Assembly: GCF_003853415.1 (NCBI RefSeq)
Contig: NZ_QTPP01000005.1
Coordinates: forward strand, 62,001-126,000
Length of the DNA: 64,000 nt
From: Burkholderia sp. Bp9142
GTDB taxonomy: Bacteria; Pseudomonadota; Gammaproteobacteria; Burkholderiales; Burkholderiaceae
Direction of reading: 5' to 3'
A model generated the notes under the pieces. That model ran no database searches. It was not told the origin of the DNA and saw nothing but the letters and a program-made list of their open reading frames with translations. This document shows positions 18,095 through 29,036 of this stretch, in pieces (positions within the stretch are counted from its first letter, which is position 1; every line of letters starts with the position of its first letter). Position numbers and translations under genes: made by a program.

Positions 18095-19606
18095 GTGTCA
18101 GCGGCACTGCGTTTTGACAATATCGGCAAGGTATTTCCCGGCGTGCGCGCACTCGACGGCATTTCGTTCGACGTGCATGCGGGCGAGGTGCATGGCCTGA
18201 TGGGCGAGAACGGCGCGGGCAAGTCGACGCTGCTGAAGATTCTCGGCGGCGAATACCAGCCCGATGCGGGCAGCGTGCTGGTCGACGGCCAGCCCGTGCA
18301 TTTCTCGAGTGCGGCTGCGTCGATCGCGGCCGGCATTGCAGTGATTCACCAGGAACTGCAGTACGTGCCCGACCTGACGGTCGCGGAAAACCTGCTGCTC
18401 GGCCGCCTGCCGAATGCGCTCGGCTGGGTGAGGAAAGGCGAGGCGAAGCGCCACGTGCGCGAGCGGCTCGCCGCGATGGGCGTCGATCTCGATCCCGACG
18501 CGAAGCTCGGGCGGCTGTCGATCGCGCAGCGGCAGATGGTCGAGATCTGCAAGGCGCTGATGCGCAACGCGCGCGTGATCGCGCTCGACGAACCGACGAG
18601 CTCGCTGTCGCATCGCGAGACCGAGGTGCTGTTCAAGCTGGTCGAGGACCTGCGTGCGCAGGGCCGCGCGCTGATCTACATCTCGCACCGGATGGACGAG
18701 ATCTACCGGCTGTGCGACGCGTGCACGATCTTCCGCGACGGGCGCAAGATCGCGTCGCACGAATCGCTCGCCGACGTGCCGCGCGAGCGGCTGGTCGCAG
18801 AGATGGTCGGGCGCGAGATTTCGGACATCTACCATTACGCGCCGCGCGCGCTCGGCGACGTGCGGTTTTCGGCCGAAGGCGTCGACGGTCCGGCGCTGCG
18901 CGAACCGGCGAGCTTCTCGGTGCGCGCGGGCGAGATCGTCGGGTTCTTCGGGCTGGTCGGCGCCGGGCGCAGCGAACTGATGCGGCTCGTGTACGGCGCG
19001 GATCGGCGGCGCGCGGGCGAGCTGACGCTCGACGGCAAGCGCATCGACGTGAAGCGCACCGGCGACGCGATTCGTCACGGCATCGTGCTGTGCCCGGAAG
19101 ACCGCAAGGAGGAAGGGATCATCGCGATGGCGTCGGTCGCGGAGAACATCAACATCAGCTGCCGCCGTCATTCGCTGCGCGCCGGGCTCTTCATCGACCG
19201 CAAGACCGAAAGCGCGACCGCCGACCGCTTCATCCAGCGGCTGAAGATCAAGACGCCGAACCGGCGGCAGAAGATCCGCTTCCTGTCGGGCGGCAACCAG
19301 CAGAAGGCGATCCTGTCTCGCTGGCTCGCGGAGCCCGACCTGAAGGTCGTGATCCTCGACGAGCCGACGCGCGGCATCGACGTCGGCGCGAAGCACGAGA
19401 TCTACGACGTGATCTACCGGCTCGCGGAGCGCGGCTGCGCGATCGTGATGGTGTCGTCGGAACTGCCGGAAGTGCTCGGCGTGGCCGATCGCATCGTCGT
19501 GATGCGCGAAGGCCGCATCGCGGGCGAGCTGCCGCGCGAGCAGGCGAACGAGCACGCGGTGCTGAGCCTCGCGCTGCCGCAGACGAGCGTCGTCGAGGCG
19601 GCCTGA
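18095..19606 (+). CDS. Sugar ABC transporter ATP-binding protein, AraG-like
   Basis: Double-ATPase subunit of the monosaccharide importer, 503 residues from GTG 18095, preceded by GGGGAG. The N-terminal half has Walker [10 protein letters not shown] at 37-45, signature [11 protein letters not shown] and Walker [11 protein letters not shown]; the C-terminal half has the degenerate P-loop GLVGAGRSE, signature [12 protein letters not shown] and [15 protein letters not shown]. This tandem layout and the differing second P-loop are normal for AraG/RbsA/MglA. Cytoplasmic face of the inner membrane. Confidence 0.94.
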   Translation: MSAALRFDNIGKVFPGVRALDGISFDVHAGEVHGLMGENGAGKSTLLKILGGEYQPDAGSVLVDGQPVHFSSAAASIAAGIAVIHQELQYVPDLTVAENLLLGRLPNALGWVRKGEAKRHVRERLAAMGVDLDPDAKLGRLSIAQRQMVEICKALMRNARVIALDEPTSSLSHRETEVLFKLVEDLRAQGRALIYISHRMDEIYRLCDACTIFRDGRKIASHESLADVPRERLVAEMVGREISDIYHYAPRALGDVRFSAEGVDGPALREPASFSVRAGEIVGFFGLVGAGRSELMRLVYGADRRRAGELTLDGKRIDVKRTGDAIRHGIVLCPEDRKEEGIIAMASVAENINISCRRHSLRAGLFIDRKTESATADRFIQRLKIKTPNRRQKIRFLSGGNQQKAILSRWLAEPDLKVVILDEPTRGIDVGAKHEIYDVIYRLAERGCAIVMVSSELPEVLGVADRIVVMREGRIAGELPREQANEHAVLSLALPQTSVVEAA

Positions 19607-19696
19607 CGCGGTGTCAGGTCGCCGCGGGCGACGCACGATATTCGAATCGATCACGCGCGGCGCGGGCCGCGCGATGCAGGAGCAGGAGACACAACC

Positions 19697-20713
19697 ATGC
19701 AAGTCAGGGAAAACCTCGCCAGCGCAGCCGTGAAGCCGTCGGCCGACGCGCTGGTTCCACAGCAGAGCGACCGCCAGAAGTGGTGGCAGCACCTCACCGA
19801 ATACAGCCTGATCGCGATCTTCGCGGTGATGTTCGTGACGATGTCGCTGACGGTCGATCACTTCTTCTCGATCGACAACATGCTCGGCCTCGCGCTGTCG
19901 ATCTCGCAGATCGGGATGGTCGCGTGCACGATGATGTTCTGTCTGGCCTCGCGCGACTTCGACCTGTCGATCGGCTCGACCGTCGCGTTCTCCGGCGTGC
20001 TGTGCGCGATGGTGCTGAACGCGACCGACAACACGTTCGTCGCGATCGTCGCGGCGGTCGCGGCCGGTGCGGCGATCGGCTTCGTGAACGGCGCGGTGAT
20101 CGCGTACCTGCGCATCAACGCGCTGATCACGACGCTCGCGACGATGGAAATCGTGCGCGGGCTCGGCTTCATCGTGTCGAAGGGGCAGGCGGTCGGCGTG
20201 TCGTCGGATACGTTCATCGCGCTCGGCGGGCTGTCGCTGTTCGGCGTATCGCTGCCGATCTGGGTCACGCTCATGTGCTTCATCGTGTTCGGCGTGCTGC
20301 TGAACCAGACCGTGTACGGCCGCAACACGCTCGCGATCGGCGGCAATCCCGAGGCGTCGCGTCTCGCGGGGATCAACGTCGAACGCACGCGCGTGTATAT
20401 CTTCCTGATCCAGGGCGCGGTGACGGCGCTCGCCGGCGTGATCCTCGCGTCGCGCATCACGTCGGGCCAGCCGAACGCCGCGCAGGGCTTCGAGCTGAAC
20501 GTGATCTCCGCGTGCGTGCTCGGCGGCGTGTCGCTGATGGGCGGCCGCGCGACGATCTCGGGCGTCGTGATCGGCGTGCTGATCATGGGTACCGTCGAGA
20601 ACGTGATGAACCTGCTGAACATCGACGCGTTCTACCAGTACCTGGTGCGCGGCGCGATCCTGCTCGCGGCCGTGCTGCTCGACCAGCTGAAGAACCGCGG
20701 CGCACGCGACTGA
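19697..20713 (+). CDS. Sugar ABC transporter permease, AraH-like
   Basis: Integral membrane permease of the AraFGH-type importer, 338 residues, with about 8-10 hydrophobic segments and the family's SIGSTVAFSGV and GGVSLMGGRATISGVV motifs. A soluble N-terminal stretch of ~35 residues (QVRENLASAAVKPS...) precedes the first membrane segment. ATG 19697 has AGGAG upstream. Follows the ATPase by 90 bp, and the second SDR gene follows by 23 bp. Confidence 0.93.
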   Translation: MQVRENLASAAVKPSADALVPQQSDRQKWWQHLTEYSLIAIFAVMFVTMSLTVDHFFSIDNMLGLALSISQIGMVACTMMFCLASRDFDLSIGSTVAFSGVLCAMVLNATDNTFVAIVAAVAAGAAIGFVNGAVIAYLRINALITTLATMEIVRGLGFIVSKGQAVGVSSDTFIALGGLSLFGVSLPIWVTLMCFIVFGVLLNQTVYGRNTLAIGGNPEASRLAGINVERTRVYIFLIQGAVTALAGVILASRITSGQPNAAQGFELNVISACVLGGVSLMGGRATISGVVIGVLIMGTVENVMNLLNIDAFYQYLVRGAILLAAVLLDQLKNRGARD

Positions 20714-20736
20714 CCGATTCCACGGAGACGATTCGC

Positions 20737-21552
20737 ATGACCATCGACACTTCCGCGCAGGATCCGCGCGCCGTGAGCGACGCGCGCCATGCGCGCTACC
20801 CGAGCCTCGAGGATCGCGCGGTGCTGATCACCGGCGGCGCGACCGGGATCGGCGCGGCGTTCGTCGAGCACTTCGCGCGGCAGGGCACGCGCGTCGCGTT
20901 CGTCGATCTCGACGCGCAGGCGGGCCAGGCGCTCGCGGAAAGCCTCGCGCAGAGGCCGGACGTGCGCCACGCGCCGCTGTTCCTCCCGTGCGACCTGACC
21001 GACATCGATGCGCTGCGCCATGCGATCGACGCGATCCGCGCACGGATCGGCGCGATCGCGGTGCTCGTGAACAACGCGGCCAACGATACGCGCCACGCGA
21101 TCGGCGACGTGACGCCCGCGTCGTTCGACGCGGGCATCGCGGTGAACCTGCGCCACCAGTTCTTCGCCGCGCAGGCGGTGATCGACGACATGAAGCAGCG
21201 CGGCGGCGGCGCGATCATCAATCTCGGCTCGATCAGCTGGATGCTGAAGAACGGCGGCTATCCCGTCTACGTGATGGCGAAGGCGGCCGTGCAGGGGCTC
21301 ACGCGCGGGCTCGCGCGCGATCTCGGCCCGTTCGGGATCCGCGTGAATTCGCTGGTGCCCGGCTGGGTGATGACCGACAAGCAGCGCAGGCTGTGGCTCG
21401 ACGACGCGGGCCGGGCGGCGATCAAGGCCGGCCAGTGCATCGACGCCGAGCTGCTGCCGGACGATCTCGCGCGGATGGCGCTGTTCCTCGCGGCCGACGA
21501 CAGCCGGATGATCACCGCGCAGGACGTGGTGGTCGACGGCGGCTGGGCCTGA
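20737..21552 (+). CDS. SDR-family sugar dehydrogenase, probably aldose 1-dehydrogenase
   Basis: A 271-residue short-chain dehydrogenase with a 24-residue N-terminal extension. Cofactor loop GGATGIG at 33-39, Asp58 in VAFVDLD (NAD-type), NNAAN near 112-116, Ser165 in NLGSISW and Tyr178/Lys182 in YVMAK. Its form resembles bacterial galactose dehydrogenases (galD type), which would open the non-phosphorylative route leading to KDGal. Lies between the permease and aldose epimerase genes, consistent with acting on the imported aldose. Assignment to galactose versus arabinose is inference. Confidence 0.88.
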   Translation: MTIDTSAQDPRAVSDARHARYPSLEDRAVLITGGATGIGAAFVEHFARQGTRVAFVDLDAQAGQALAESLAQRPDVRHAPLFLPCDLTDIDALRHAIDAIRARIGAIAVLVNNAANDTRHAIGDVTPASFDAGIAVNLRHQFFAAQAVIDDMKQRGGGAIINLGSISWMLKNGGYPVYVMAKAAVQGLTRGLARDLGPFGIRVNSLVPGWVMTDKQRRLWLDDAGRAAIKAGQCIDAELLPDDLARMALFLAADDSRMITAQDVVVDGGWA

Positions 21553-21632
21553 TTGCCGGTGTTCGTGTTCGCGTTCGCGCGGCGCCGCGCGACGTCCCGT
21601 ATCGCTTCATCGACGAAGGAAAGGAGCTCACC

Positions 21633-22694
21633 ATGACCGCCACGTCCTCGCACGCAGTGTCGTCCACGAGCCAGTCGCGCCGCGCGCGCCTGGCTGCCGC
21701 CGCACAGCCGGTCAGCGCCGGCCCGCAGACCGCCGCGTTCGCGCAGGGCGTCGGCGCCGCGCATGCGGCGGCCGTCACGCTGTCGAACGCGGCGCTGCGG
21801 CTCGACGTGCTGCCGCACCTCGGCGGCGGCATCGCGCGCTTTGACTGGCGTGGCGACCACGGCGTGCTGGTGCCGGTGTTCCGCCGCTGCGAGCACCCGG
21901 AAACGGCGACGGATCCGAACGCGCTCGCGTGCTATCCGCTGCTGCCGTACTCGAACCGGATCGGCAACGGCCGCTTCGAATGCGACGGGCGCAGCGTCGC
22001 GGTGCCGCGCAATCGCCGCGACGAGCCGCTGCCGATTCACGGCGACGGCTGGCTCGCGCCGTGGCAGGTGGACGACGCGACCGACACGACGCTGCAGCTG
22101 TCGCTCGATCGCGCGAGCGGCGCGCCTTACGCGTTTCGCGCGATCCAGTCGTTCGCGCTCGACGACACGACGCTGTCGATCGCGCTGACGATCGAGAATG
22201 CCGGGCGTGCACGGCTGCCGTTCGGGCTCGGCGTGCATCCGTTCCTGGTGCGCGACGACGCGACCGGGCTGGCCGCGGCCGCGGGCGGGCTGTGGCTGTC
22301 GGGTGCCGATTTCCTGCCGGTGCGGCACGTGAGCGTGCCGCCGGCCTGGCAGTTCGGTGTCGCTTATCCGCTGCCGGCGACGCTCGTCAATCATGCATTC
22401 ACCGGCTGGGGCGGCCACGCGACGGTGAGCTGGCCGCGCCGCGGGCTGTCGCTGACAGTGGCGGCCGACGCCGATGCATATGTGCTGTATACGCCGCCCG
22501 GCGAGGATTTCTTCTGCTTCGAGCCGGTCGATCATCCGATCAACGCGGTGAACCTGCCGGGCGGCGCGGCCGCGCACGGGATGACGCTGCTCGCGCCGGG
22601 CGAGCGGCTCACGCGGCGTTTCGCGTTCACCGTCGAGCGCACCGATACGCGCGCCGATGCGGCCGCGCGCGAGGGACGCCGGCGACGCGGGTAA
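21633..22694 (+). CDS. Aldose 1-epimerase (galactose mutarotase-like)
   Basis: Interconverts alpha and beta anomers, preparing the imported sugar for the dehydrogenase. The 353-residue protein has a variable N-terminus (~45 residues), then RLDVLPHLGGGIARFDW, the His-containing PIHGDGW and GVHPF segments, and the catalytic Glu region FFCFEPVDHPINAVN. ATG 21633 follows AAGGAG. Last gene of the sugar operon; its TAA forms part of the TAAAAT that probably serves as the pyrF -10 element. Confidence 0.9.
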   Translation: MTATSSHAVSSTSQSRRARLAAAAQPVSAGPQTAAFAQGVGAAHAAAVTLSNAALRLDVLPHLGGGIARFDWRGDHGVLVPVFRRCEHPETATDPNALACYPLLPYSNRIGNGRFECDGRSVAVPRNRRDEPLPIHGDGWLAPWQVDDATDTTLQLSLDRASGAPYAFRAIQSFALDDTTLSIALTIENAGRARLPFGLGVHPFLVRDDATGLAAAAGGLWLSGADFLPVRHVSVPPAWQFGVAYPLPATLVNHAFTGWGGHATVSWPRRGLSLTVAADADAYVLYTPPGEDFFCFEPVDHPINAVNLPGGAAAHGMTLLAPGERLTRRFAFTVERTDTRADAAAREGRRRRG

Positions 22695-22697
22695 AAT
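22692..22697 (+). promoter_or_regulatory. Candidate -10 element for pyrF
   Basis: TAAAAT begins inside the stop codon of the epimerase gene and lies 36 bp before the pyrF start. No -35 match was verified. Confidence 0.35.
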
Positions 22698-22733
22698 ACG
22701 CGGTCTACCAACGGTTTGCCGCGAGTATCCGCC

Positions 22734-23561
22734 ATGTCTTCCCCGCTTACTTTCATCGAATCGCTGCGCGCCGCGTGGCAGCGCACGAATTCGCTGCTGT
22801 GCGTCGGCCTCGATCCCGAGCCGTCGCGCTTTCCCGTGCAGTTCGACGGCCAACCCGACGCGATCTTCGAATTCTGCCGGCAGATCGTCGACGCGACCGC
22901 GCAGTATGCGAGCGCGTTCAAGCCGCAGATCGCCTACTTCGCCGCGCATCGCGCGGAAGACCAGCTCGAGCGCCTGATCGCGCACATCCACCTCCAGCAT
23001 CCGGGCCTGCCCGTGATCCTCGACGCGAAGCGCGGCGACATCGGCAGCACCGCGGAGCAGTACGCGCGCGAGGCGTTCGAGCGCTATCGCGCGGATGCGG
23101 TCACCGTGAACCCGTACATGGGCTACGACTCGGTCGAGCCGTACTTCGAGCATGAAGGCAAGGGCGTGATCGTGCTGTGCCGCACGTCGAACCCGGGCGG
23201 CTCGGACCTGCAGTTCCTCGACACCAACGGCCGGCCGCTGTACCAGGTCGTCGCCGACCTCGCGGCGAACCAGTGGAATGCGAGGAACGGCCAGCTCGGC
23301 CTGGTGGTCGGCGCGACCTTCCCGAAGGAAATCGAGATCGTGCGCGGGATCGTCGGCGACATGCCGCTGCTGATTCCCGGCATCGGCGCGCAGGGCGGCG
23401 ACGTGCAGGCGACCGTCAATGCGGGCCGCACCGCCGACGGCACCGGGATGATGATCAACTCGTCGCGCGCGATCCTGTACGCGAGCAACGGCGAGGATTT
23501 TGCCGAAGCCGCGGCGCTCGCCGCGCAGAAGACGCGCGACACGATCAACGCGCATCGCTGA
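22734..23561 (+). CDS. pyrF: Orotidine 5'-phosphate decarboxylase
   Basis: Final step of UMP synthesis. The 275-residue protein belongs to the longer type 2 OMP decarboxylases: [14 protein letters not shown] near the N-terminus, [11 protein letters not shown], and the catalytic tetrad segment [11 protein letters not shown] with Lys99. It lies directly after the sugar operon but carries its own candidate promoter, so co-regulation is not implied. ATG 22734 ([10 protein letters not shown]) is preferred over an ATG 18 bp upstream. Confidence 0.96.
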   Translation: MSSPLTFIESLRAAWQRTNSLLCVGLDPEPSRFPVQFDGQPDAIFEFCRQIVDATAQYASAFKPQIAYFAAHRAEDQLERLIAHIHLQHPGLPVILDAKRGDIGSTAEQYAREAFERYRADAVTVNPYMGYDSVEPYFEHEGKGVIVLCRTSNPGGSDLQFLDTNGRPLYQVVADLAANQWNARNGQLGLVVGATFPKEIEIVRGIVGDMPLLIPGIGAQGGDVQATVNAGRTADGTGMMINSSRAILYASNGEDFAEAAALAAQKTRDTINAHR

Positions 23562-23566
23562 AATAT

Positions 23567-23588
23567 GGGCCGCCCGTCGGGGCGGCCC
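23567..23588 (+). terminator. GC hairpin after pyrF
   Basis: GGGCCGCCC and GGGCGGCCC form a 9-bp stem with a GTCG loop 6 bp after the pyrF stop. No U-tract follows. Confidence 0.45.
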
Positions 23589-23660
23589 GCTCCGGCAGGC
23601 CCGCGAGCGCGAGCGCGGGTCGCCTTGTCCGTTGTTCCCCTCCGCTTTCGTCTCCGCCTG

Positions 23661-24074
23661 TTGCGGACGACGCTGCTGCGCAACCCGGCGACGGGCGCGT
23701 TGACGACGTCGCGGCTGCAGATCAAGGCCGGCAAGTACGACGAGGCCGCGAACCGCGATCTCGTGATCACGCCGTTCCTGATGAACCCGATGACGTGGTA
23801 CGAAGGCAAGCTCGGCTCGATCGCGGGCTGGATCGACCAGTGGAAGAAGCCGGTGCTCGTCGCGGGCGACACGCCGAAATCGGACGGCTACATGCTGCTG
23901 AATGCAACCGACGTCGCGCGCGGCGGCGTGCGCGTGTGGGTGAACAAGAAGGACAGGCAGATGGCCCGGATCCGCGCGTGGTCGGACGAATCGGCCGCGC
24001 GGCAGAAGGCGCTCGGCCTGCCGGTCACGGCGGACAGGAACTGGATCGTCGTGAAGCCCGACGCGATCCAGTAA
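23661..24074 (+). pseudogene. Remnant of a HAD-family phosphatase (phosphorylcholine phosphatase-like)
   Basis: About 138 codons encode only the C-terminal part of a HAD phosphatase: LQIKAGKYDEAANRDL, PFLMNPMTWYEGKLGSI and the acidic motif VLVAGDTPKSDGYML, a pattern I associate with PchP-like phosphorylcholine phosphatases of about 350 residues. The N-terminal half, including the DxD/T nucleophile motif, is absent; the upstream sequence in this frame is arginine-rich and continues into the pyrF terminator. No clear start or ribosome-binding site. I read it as a deletion remnant, although expression of a short protein cannot be excluded. Confidence 0.7.
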
Positions 24075-24115
24075 GCGGGGAGGGGCGCCGGCCGCCGCTG
24101 CCGGTGCGCCGGTGG

Positions 24116-24616
24116 TCAGCCTTCGCGCTCGTCGAGCAGCTTCAGCAGCCCGCGCAGCGCATGCGTGGCCGCCTGTGTGCGGATCTGCTCGCGGTCGCCC
24201 TTGAACACGCGCGTCTCGACGTCGGTATGCAGCCGGTTGCTCCATGCGAACGACACCGTGCCGACCGGCTTCTTCTCGCTGCCGCCCGCCGGGCCGGCGA
24301 TGCCGGTGACGGACAGCGCGACCTGCGCGCGGCTGTTGCGCAGCGCGCCTTCGGCCATTGCGCGCGCGACCGGCTCGCTGACGGCGCCGTGCTTCTCGAT
24401 CAGGTCGGACGGCACGCCGATCATCTCGGTCTTGGCCTGGTTCGAATAGGTGACGAAGCCGCGCTCGAACCACTGGCTGCTGCCGGAGATGTCGGTGATC
24501 GCGGCGGCGATCATGCCGCCCGTGCAGGATTCGGCGATGGCGAGCGACAGGTGCTCGTCACGCAGCTTGTTGCCTGCGCGGATCGCAAGCTGGTGGACGA
24601 CGGAATCGGTTGGCAT
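24116..24616 (-). CDS. pncC: Nicotinamide-nucleotide amidase (CinA C-terminal domain protein)
   Basis: Deamidates NMN to nicotinate mononucleotide in NAD recycling. The 166-residue protein consists only of the CinA C-terminal domain: SLAIAESCTGGMIAAAIT with the conserved Ser30-Cys-Thr-Gly-Gly, GVPSDLIEKHGAVSEPVA, and VTGIAGPAGGSEKKPVGTV. ATG 24616. Lies 30 bp downstream of pgpA on the minus strand, in a thiL-pgpA-pncC arrangement common in beta-proteobacteria. Confidence 0.93.
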   Translation of the reverse strand: MPTDSVVHQLAIRAGNKLRDEHLSLAIAESCTGGMIAAAITDISGSSQWFERGFVTYSNQAKTEMIGVPSDLIEKHGAVSEPVARAMAEGALRNSRAQVALSVTGIAGPAGGSEKKPVGTVSFAWSNRLHTDVETRVFKGDREQIRTQAATHALRGLLKLLDEREG

Positions 24617-24646
24617 GCGCGTCGGGAAACGGGAGTCGGAAAACGG

Positions 24647-25192
24647 TCAGCCGATGACGGAGCGCCACAGGGCGATCACGAGCAGCGTCATGAACGCGGC
24701 GATCAGGTCGTCGACCATGATGCCGAGCCCGCCTTTCACGCGACGGTCGAAATAGCGGATCGGCGGCGGCTTGAGCATGTCGAAGAAGCGGAACACGACG
24801 AATGCCCACAATTGGCCGATGAAGGTCGCGGGCGTGACGAACAGCATCACGAGCCAGATCGCGACGATTTCGTCCCAGACGACGGCGCCCGGATCGGCGG
24901 TGCTCATCTTGCGTGCGGTGAAGCCGGTGATCCACGTGCCGGCGACGAACCCGAGCGCGATCAGCGCCCACCATTCGGGCACCGTCAGGTAGCGGTTGAG
25001 CACGACGAACGTCAGCCACCCGAACAGCGAGCCGAACGTGCCGGGCATGAACGGCGCGAGCCCGCTGCCGAAGCCGAGCGACACGATGTGCGCCGGGTGC
25101 GACAGCATGAAGCGCGCGGTGGCGCGCTGCGGCACTTTCCGGGCGGCGCCGGGCGCGGCCGCGGTTTGCGCGGTCGTCGGGTCAGTCTGCAT
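24647..25192 (-). CDS. pgpA: Phosphatidylglycerophosphatase A
   Basis: Dephosphorylates phosphatidylglycerophosphate to phosphatidylglycerol at the inner membrane. 181 residues, with a Thr/Ala-rich N-terminus and the PgpA signature FGSGLAPFMPGTFGS, then WDEIVAIWLVM and a C-terminal GLGIMVDDLIAAFMTL. Several hydrophobic helices. The ATG at 25192 lies within the 3' end of thiL (11-bp overlap), so translation is probably coupled. Confidence 0.94.
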   Translation of the reverse strand: MQTDPTTAQTAAAPGAARKVPQRATARFMLSHPAHIVSLGFGSGLAPFMPGTFGSLFGWLTFVVLNRYLTVPEWWALIALGFVAGTWITGFTARKMSTADPGAVVWDEIVAIWLVMLFVTPATFIGQLWAFVVFRFFDMLKPPPIRYFDRRVKGGLGIMVDDLIAAFMTLLVIALWRSVIG

Positions 25193-26216
25193 GGAAGTGG
25201 TCGAAACCGTGCAACGTGAGAGTCAGGGGCGCGCCGGCGGCGTCGCGCCACGCGATCGCGGGCTGCTCCGACGGCGAGGGCAACGCATGTATTGTACCGA
25301 TTCGCGTGACGCGAACGCCGGCGCGCGCGCCGGCCGCGTCGACCGCCGCGCGGGCCGTGGCCGGCGCGGTGAAGCACAGTTCGTAGTCGTCGCCGCCGGC
25401 CAGCGTGCAGCGTCGCTGCACGTCGGGCGGCAGCGTCGCGAGCGCGGCCGAGCGCGGCACCGCGTCCGCGTCGATGTCGGCGCGCACGTTCGAGCGGGTC
25501 AGGATGTGCCGCAGGTCGCCGGCGAGGCCGTCCGAGATGTCGAGCGCCGCGTGCGCGACGCCCGCGAGCGCGAGCCCGAGCGCGATGCGCGGCTCGGGAC
25601 GCTCGAGCGCCTGCCGGAACGCGGCGGCCTCGGCCGCGCCGGCGCTCCATTCGCCGCGCGCGAGCCCGAGCCCCGCGCGGGCGTCGCCGAGCGTGCCGGA
25701 CACCCACACGTCGTCGCCGTCGCGCGCGGCATCGCGCCGCAGCGCCGCGTCCGGCGCGACTTCACCGAACACGGTCACGCACAGGTTCAGCGGCCCGCTC
25801 GTCGTGTCGCCGCCGATCAGCTCGCAGCCGAATCGCTCGGCGAGCGCGAACAGCCCGTTGCTGAACGCCTCGAGCCACGCGGCATCGGCGCGCGGCAGCG
25901 CGCACGCGAGCGTGAACGCACGTGGCTCGGCACCCATCGCCGCGAGATCCGACAGGTTGACCGCGAGCGTCTTGTGGCCGAGCGCGTCGGGCGCGACGTC
26001 GGCGAAGAAATGGCGGCCTTCGACCAGCATGTCCGTCGAAATGGCCAGCAATTTTCCGGATCGAGGCGCGATCAGCGCGCAATCGTCACCGATGCCGAGC
26101 GTCGACGCACGCGCCCCCCGGGCCGCGCGGCGCGCGAAGAAGCGATCGATCAGCGAAAACTCGGACAAGGCGGCTGGCACGGCGGACGGACCCGGAAGCG
26201 ATGAAAGGAACGGCAT
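25182..26216 (-). CDS. thiL: Thiamine-monophosphate kinase
   Basis: Phosphorylates thiamine monophosphate to the active cofactor thiamine diphosphate. The sequence has LSEFSLIDRFFAR, the ATP/Mg loop LGIGDDCALI, STDMLVEGRHF, and LAAMGAEPRAFTLA, all typical. ATG 26216 gives 344 residues; GTG 26180 would give 332, closer to the usual ~325, and neither has a strong ribosome-binding site. Overlaps pgpA by 11 bp. Divergent from maeB with a 142-bp gap. Confidence 0.94.
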   Translation of the reverse strand: MPFLSSLPGPSAVPAALSEFSLIDRFFARRAARGARASTLGIGDDCALIAPRSGKLLAISTDMLVEGRHFFADVAPDALGHKTLAVNLSDLAAMGAEPRAFTLACALPRADAAWLEAFSNGLFALAERFGCELIGGDTTSGPLNLCVTVFGEVAPDAALRRDAARDGDDVWVSGTLGDARAGLGLARGEWSAGAAEAAAFRQALERPEPRIALGLALAGVAHAALDISDGLAGDLRHILTRSNVRADIDADAVPRSAALATLPPDVQRRCTLAGGDDYELCFTAPATARAAVDAAGARAGVRVTRIGTIHALPSPSEQPAIAWRDAAGAPLTLTLHGFDHFHAD

Positions 26217-26358
26217 TGTACGCAGCGAACGGCGCCGTTCCTGCACCGTTCAGCCCATTTTTGTCGCGGCTGTTGCACCCGAATCGCCGGTCTGGCGGCC
26301 GATGATTGGCGCTACAATGCCGTCGAACAGTTATTCTAATCCGCCCGTCACGAGACAC

Positions 26359-28659
<2,301 letters not shown>

Positions 28660-29036
28660 GCCGGAACGAACGCGCGGTGCCGGTCGAGCCGGTGCCGCGC
28701 GTCGGGCGAAATTGTAAACAAAAGCAAAAAGAGGCGTGCCCGCAATGGGCACGCCGCGGGCAGGGCGCAAACGCGCTTCCCATAAGCAACAGCAGCATCT
28801 CTCCACTCCGGGTAGCGAGCGCGGCAAGGAGGCAGGGTCTTGCCATACGAGAGATGCCGCTCGTATTTTATCTCATGTAAGATAAATGTAGTCTTGTTTC
28901 GGTAAAAAATGCGCGATTCGGTGCCGGGCCGGCCTTTCGATTCCCAAACGAACATTGATTCGCGCGGACAATAGCGCTACGCTAACGCCTTTGGTTGGTC
29001 GTCAACTACTTGATTTAACAGCGGGAACCCTGGTTC
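28660..29036. other. Intergenic region maeB - RNase gene (377 bp)
   Basis: No protein gene is credible on either strand. The first 60 bp carry GC-rich dyad sequence after maeB. The main content is a structured RNA candidate on the minus strand (28724-28861). The last 80 bp should hold the promoter of the RNase-inhibitor pair; GGGAA lies about 15 bp before ATG 29037. Confidence 0.6.
28724..28861 (-). ncRNA. Candidate structured small RNA with intrinsic terminator
   Basis: Reading the minus strand, TAAAAT (28870-28865) sits 4-7 nt before a likely start at about 28858-28861. A 13-bp stem (one G-U pair) then joins 28849-28861 with 28791-28803, enclosing an inner hairpin GGCAAG/CTTGCC. A GCGC hairpin follows, then a perfect 9-bp terminator stem GGCGTGCCC-ATTGC-GGGCACGCC (28755-28733) and a TCTTTTTGCTTTT tract. 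Promoter, compact fold and terminator together give an RNA of about 135 nt. No -35 consensus is visible. I do not recognise it as 6S, tmRNA, RNase P RNA or SRP RNA; function unknown. Confidence 0.65.

Noticed and set aside
23565..23660. ATG 23565 as the true start of the short HAD protein
   Set aside because: The first ~32 codons overlap the pyrF hairpin and are Arg/Pro/Ala-rich; they look non-coding, and the phosphatase homology begins only afterwards.
21267..24473. Open minus-strand frame of over 1,000 codons across the epimerase and pyrF genes
   Set aside because: Antisense artefact of GC-rich coding DNA; composition is arginine- and histidine-rich with no recognisable motif, and it runs through pyrF.
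28849..28861. 6S RNA, tmRNA or tRNA as explanation for the minus-strand RNA
   Set aside because: No tRNA cloverleaf or CCA end, no tmRNA tag frame, and the long perfect closing stem with a small inner hairpin does not match the 6S central bubble layout as I know it. A covariance search would settle it.
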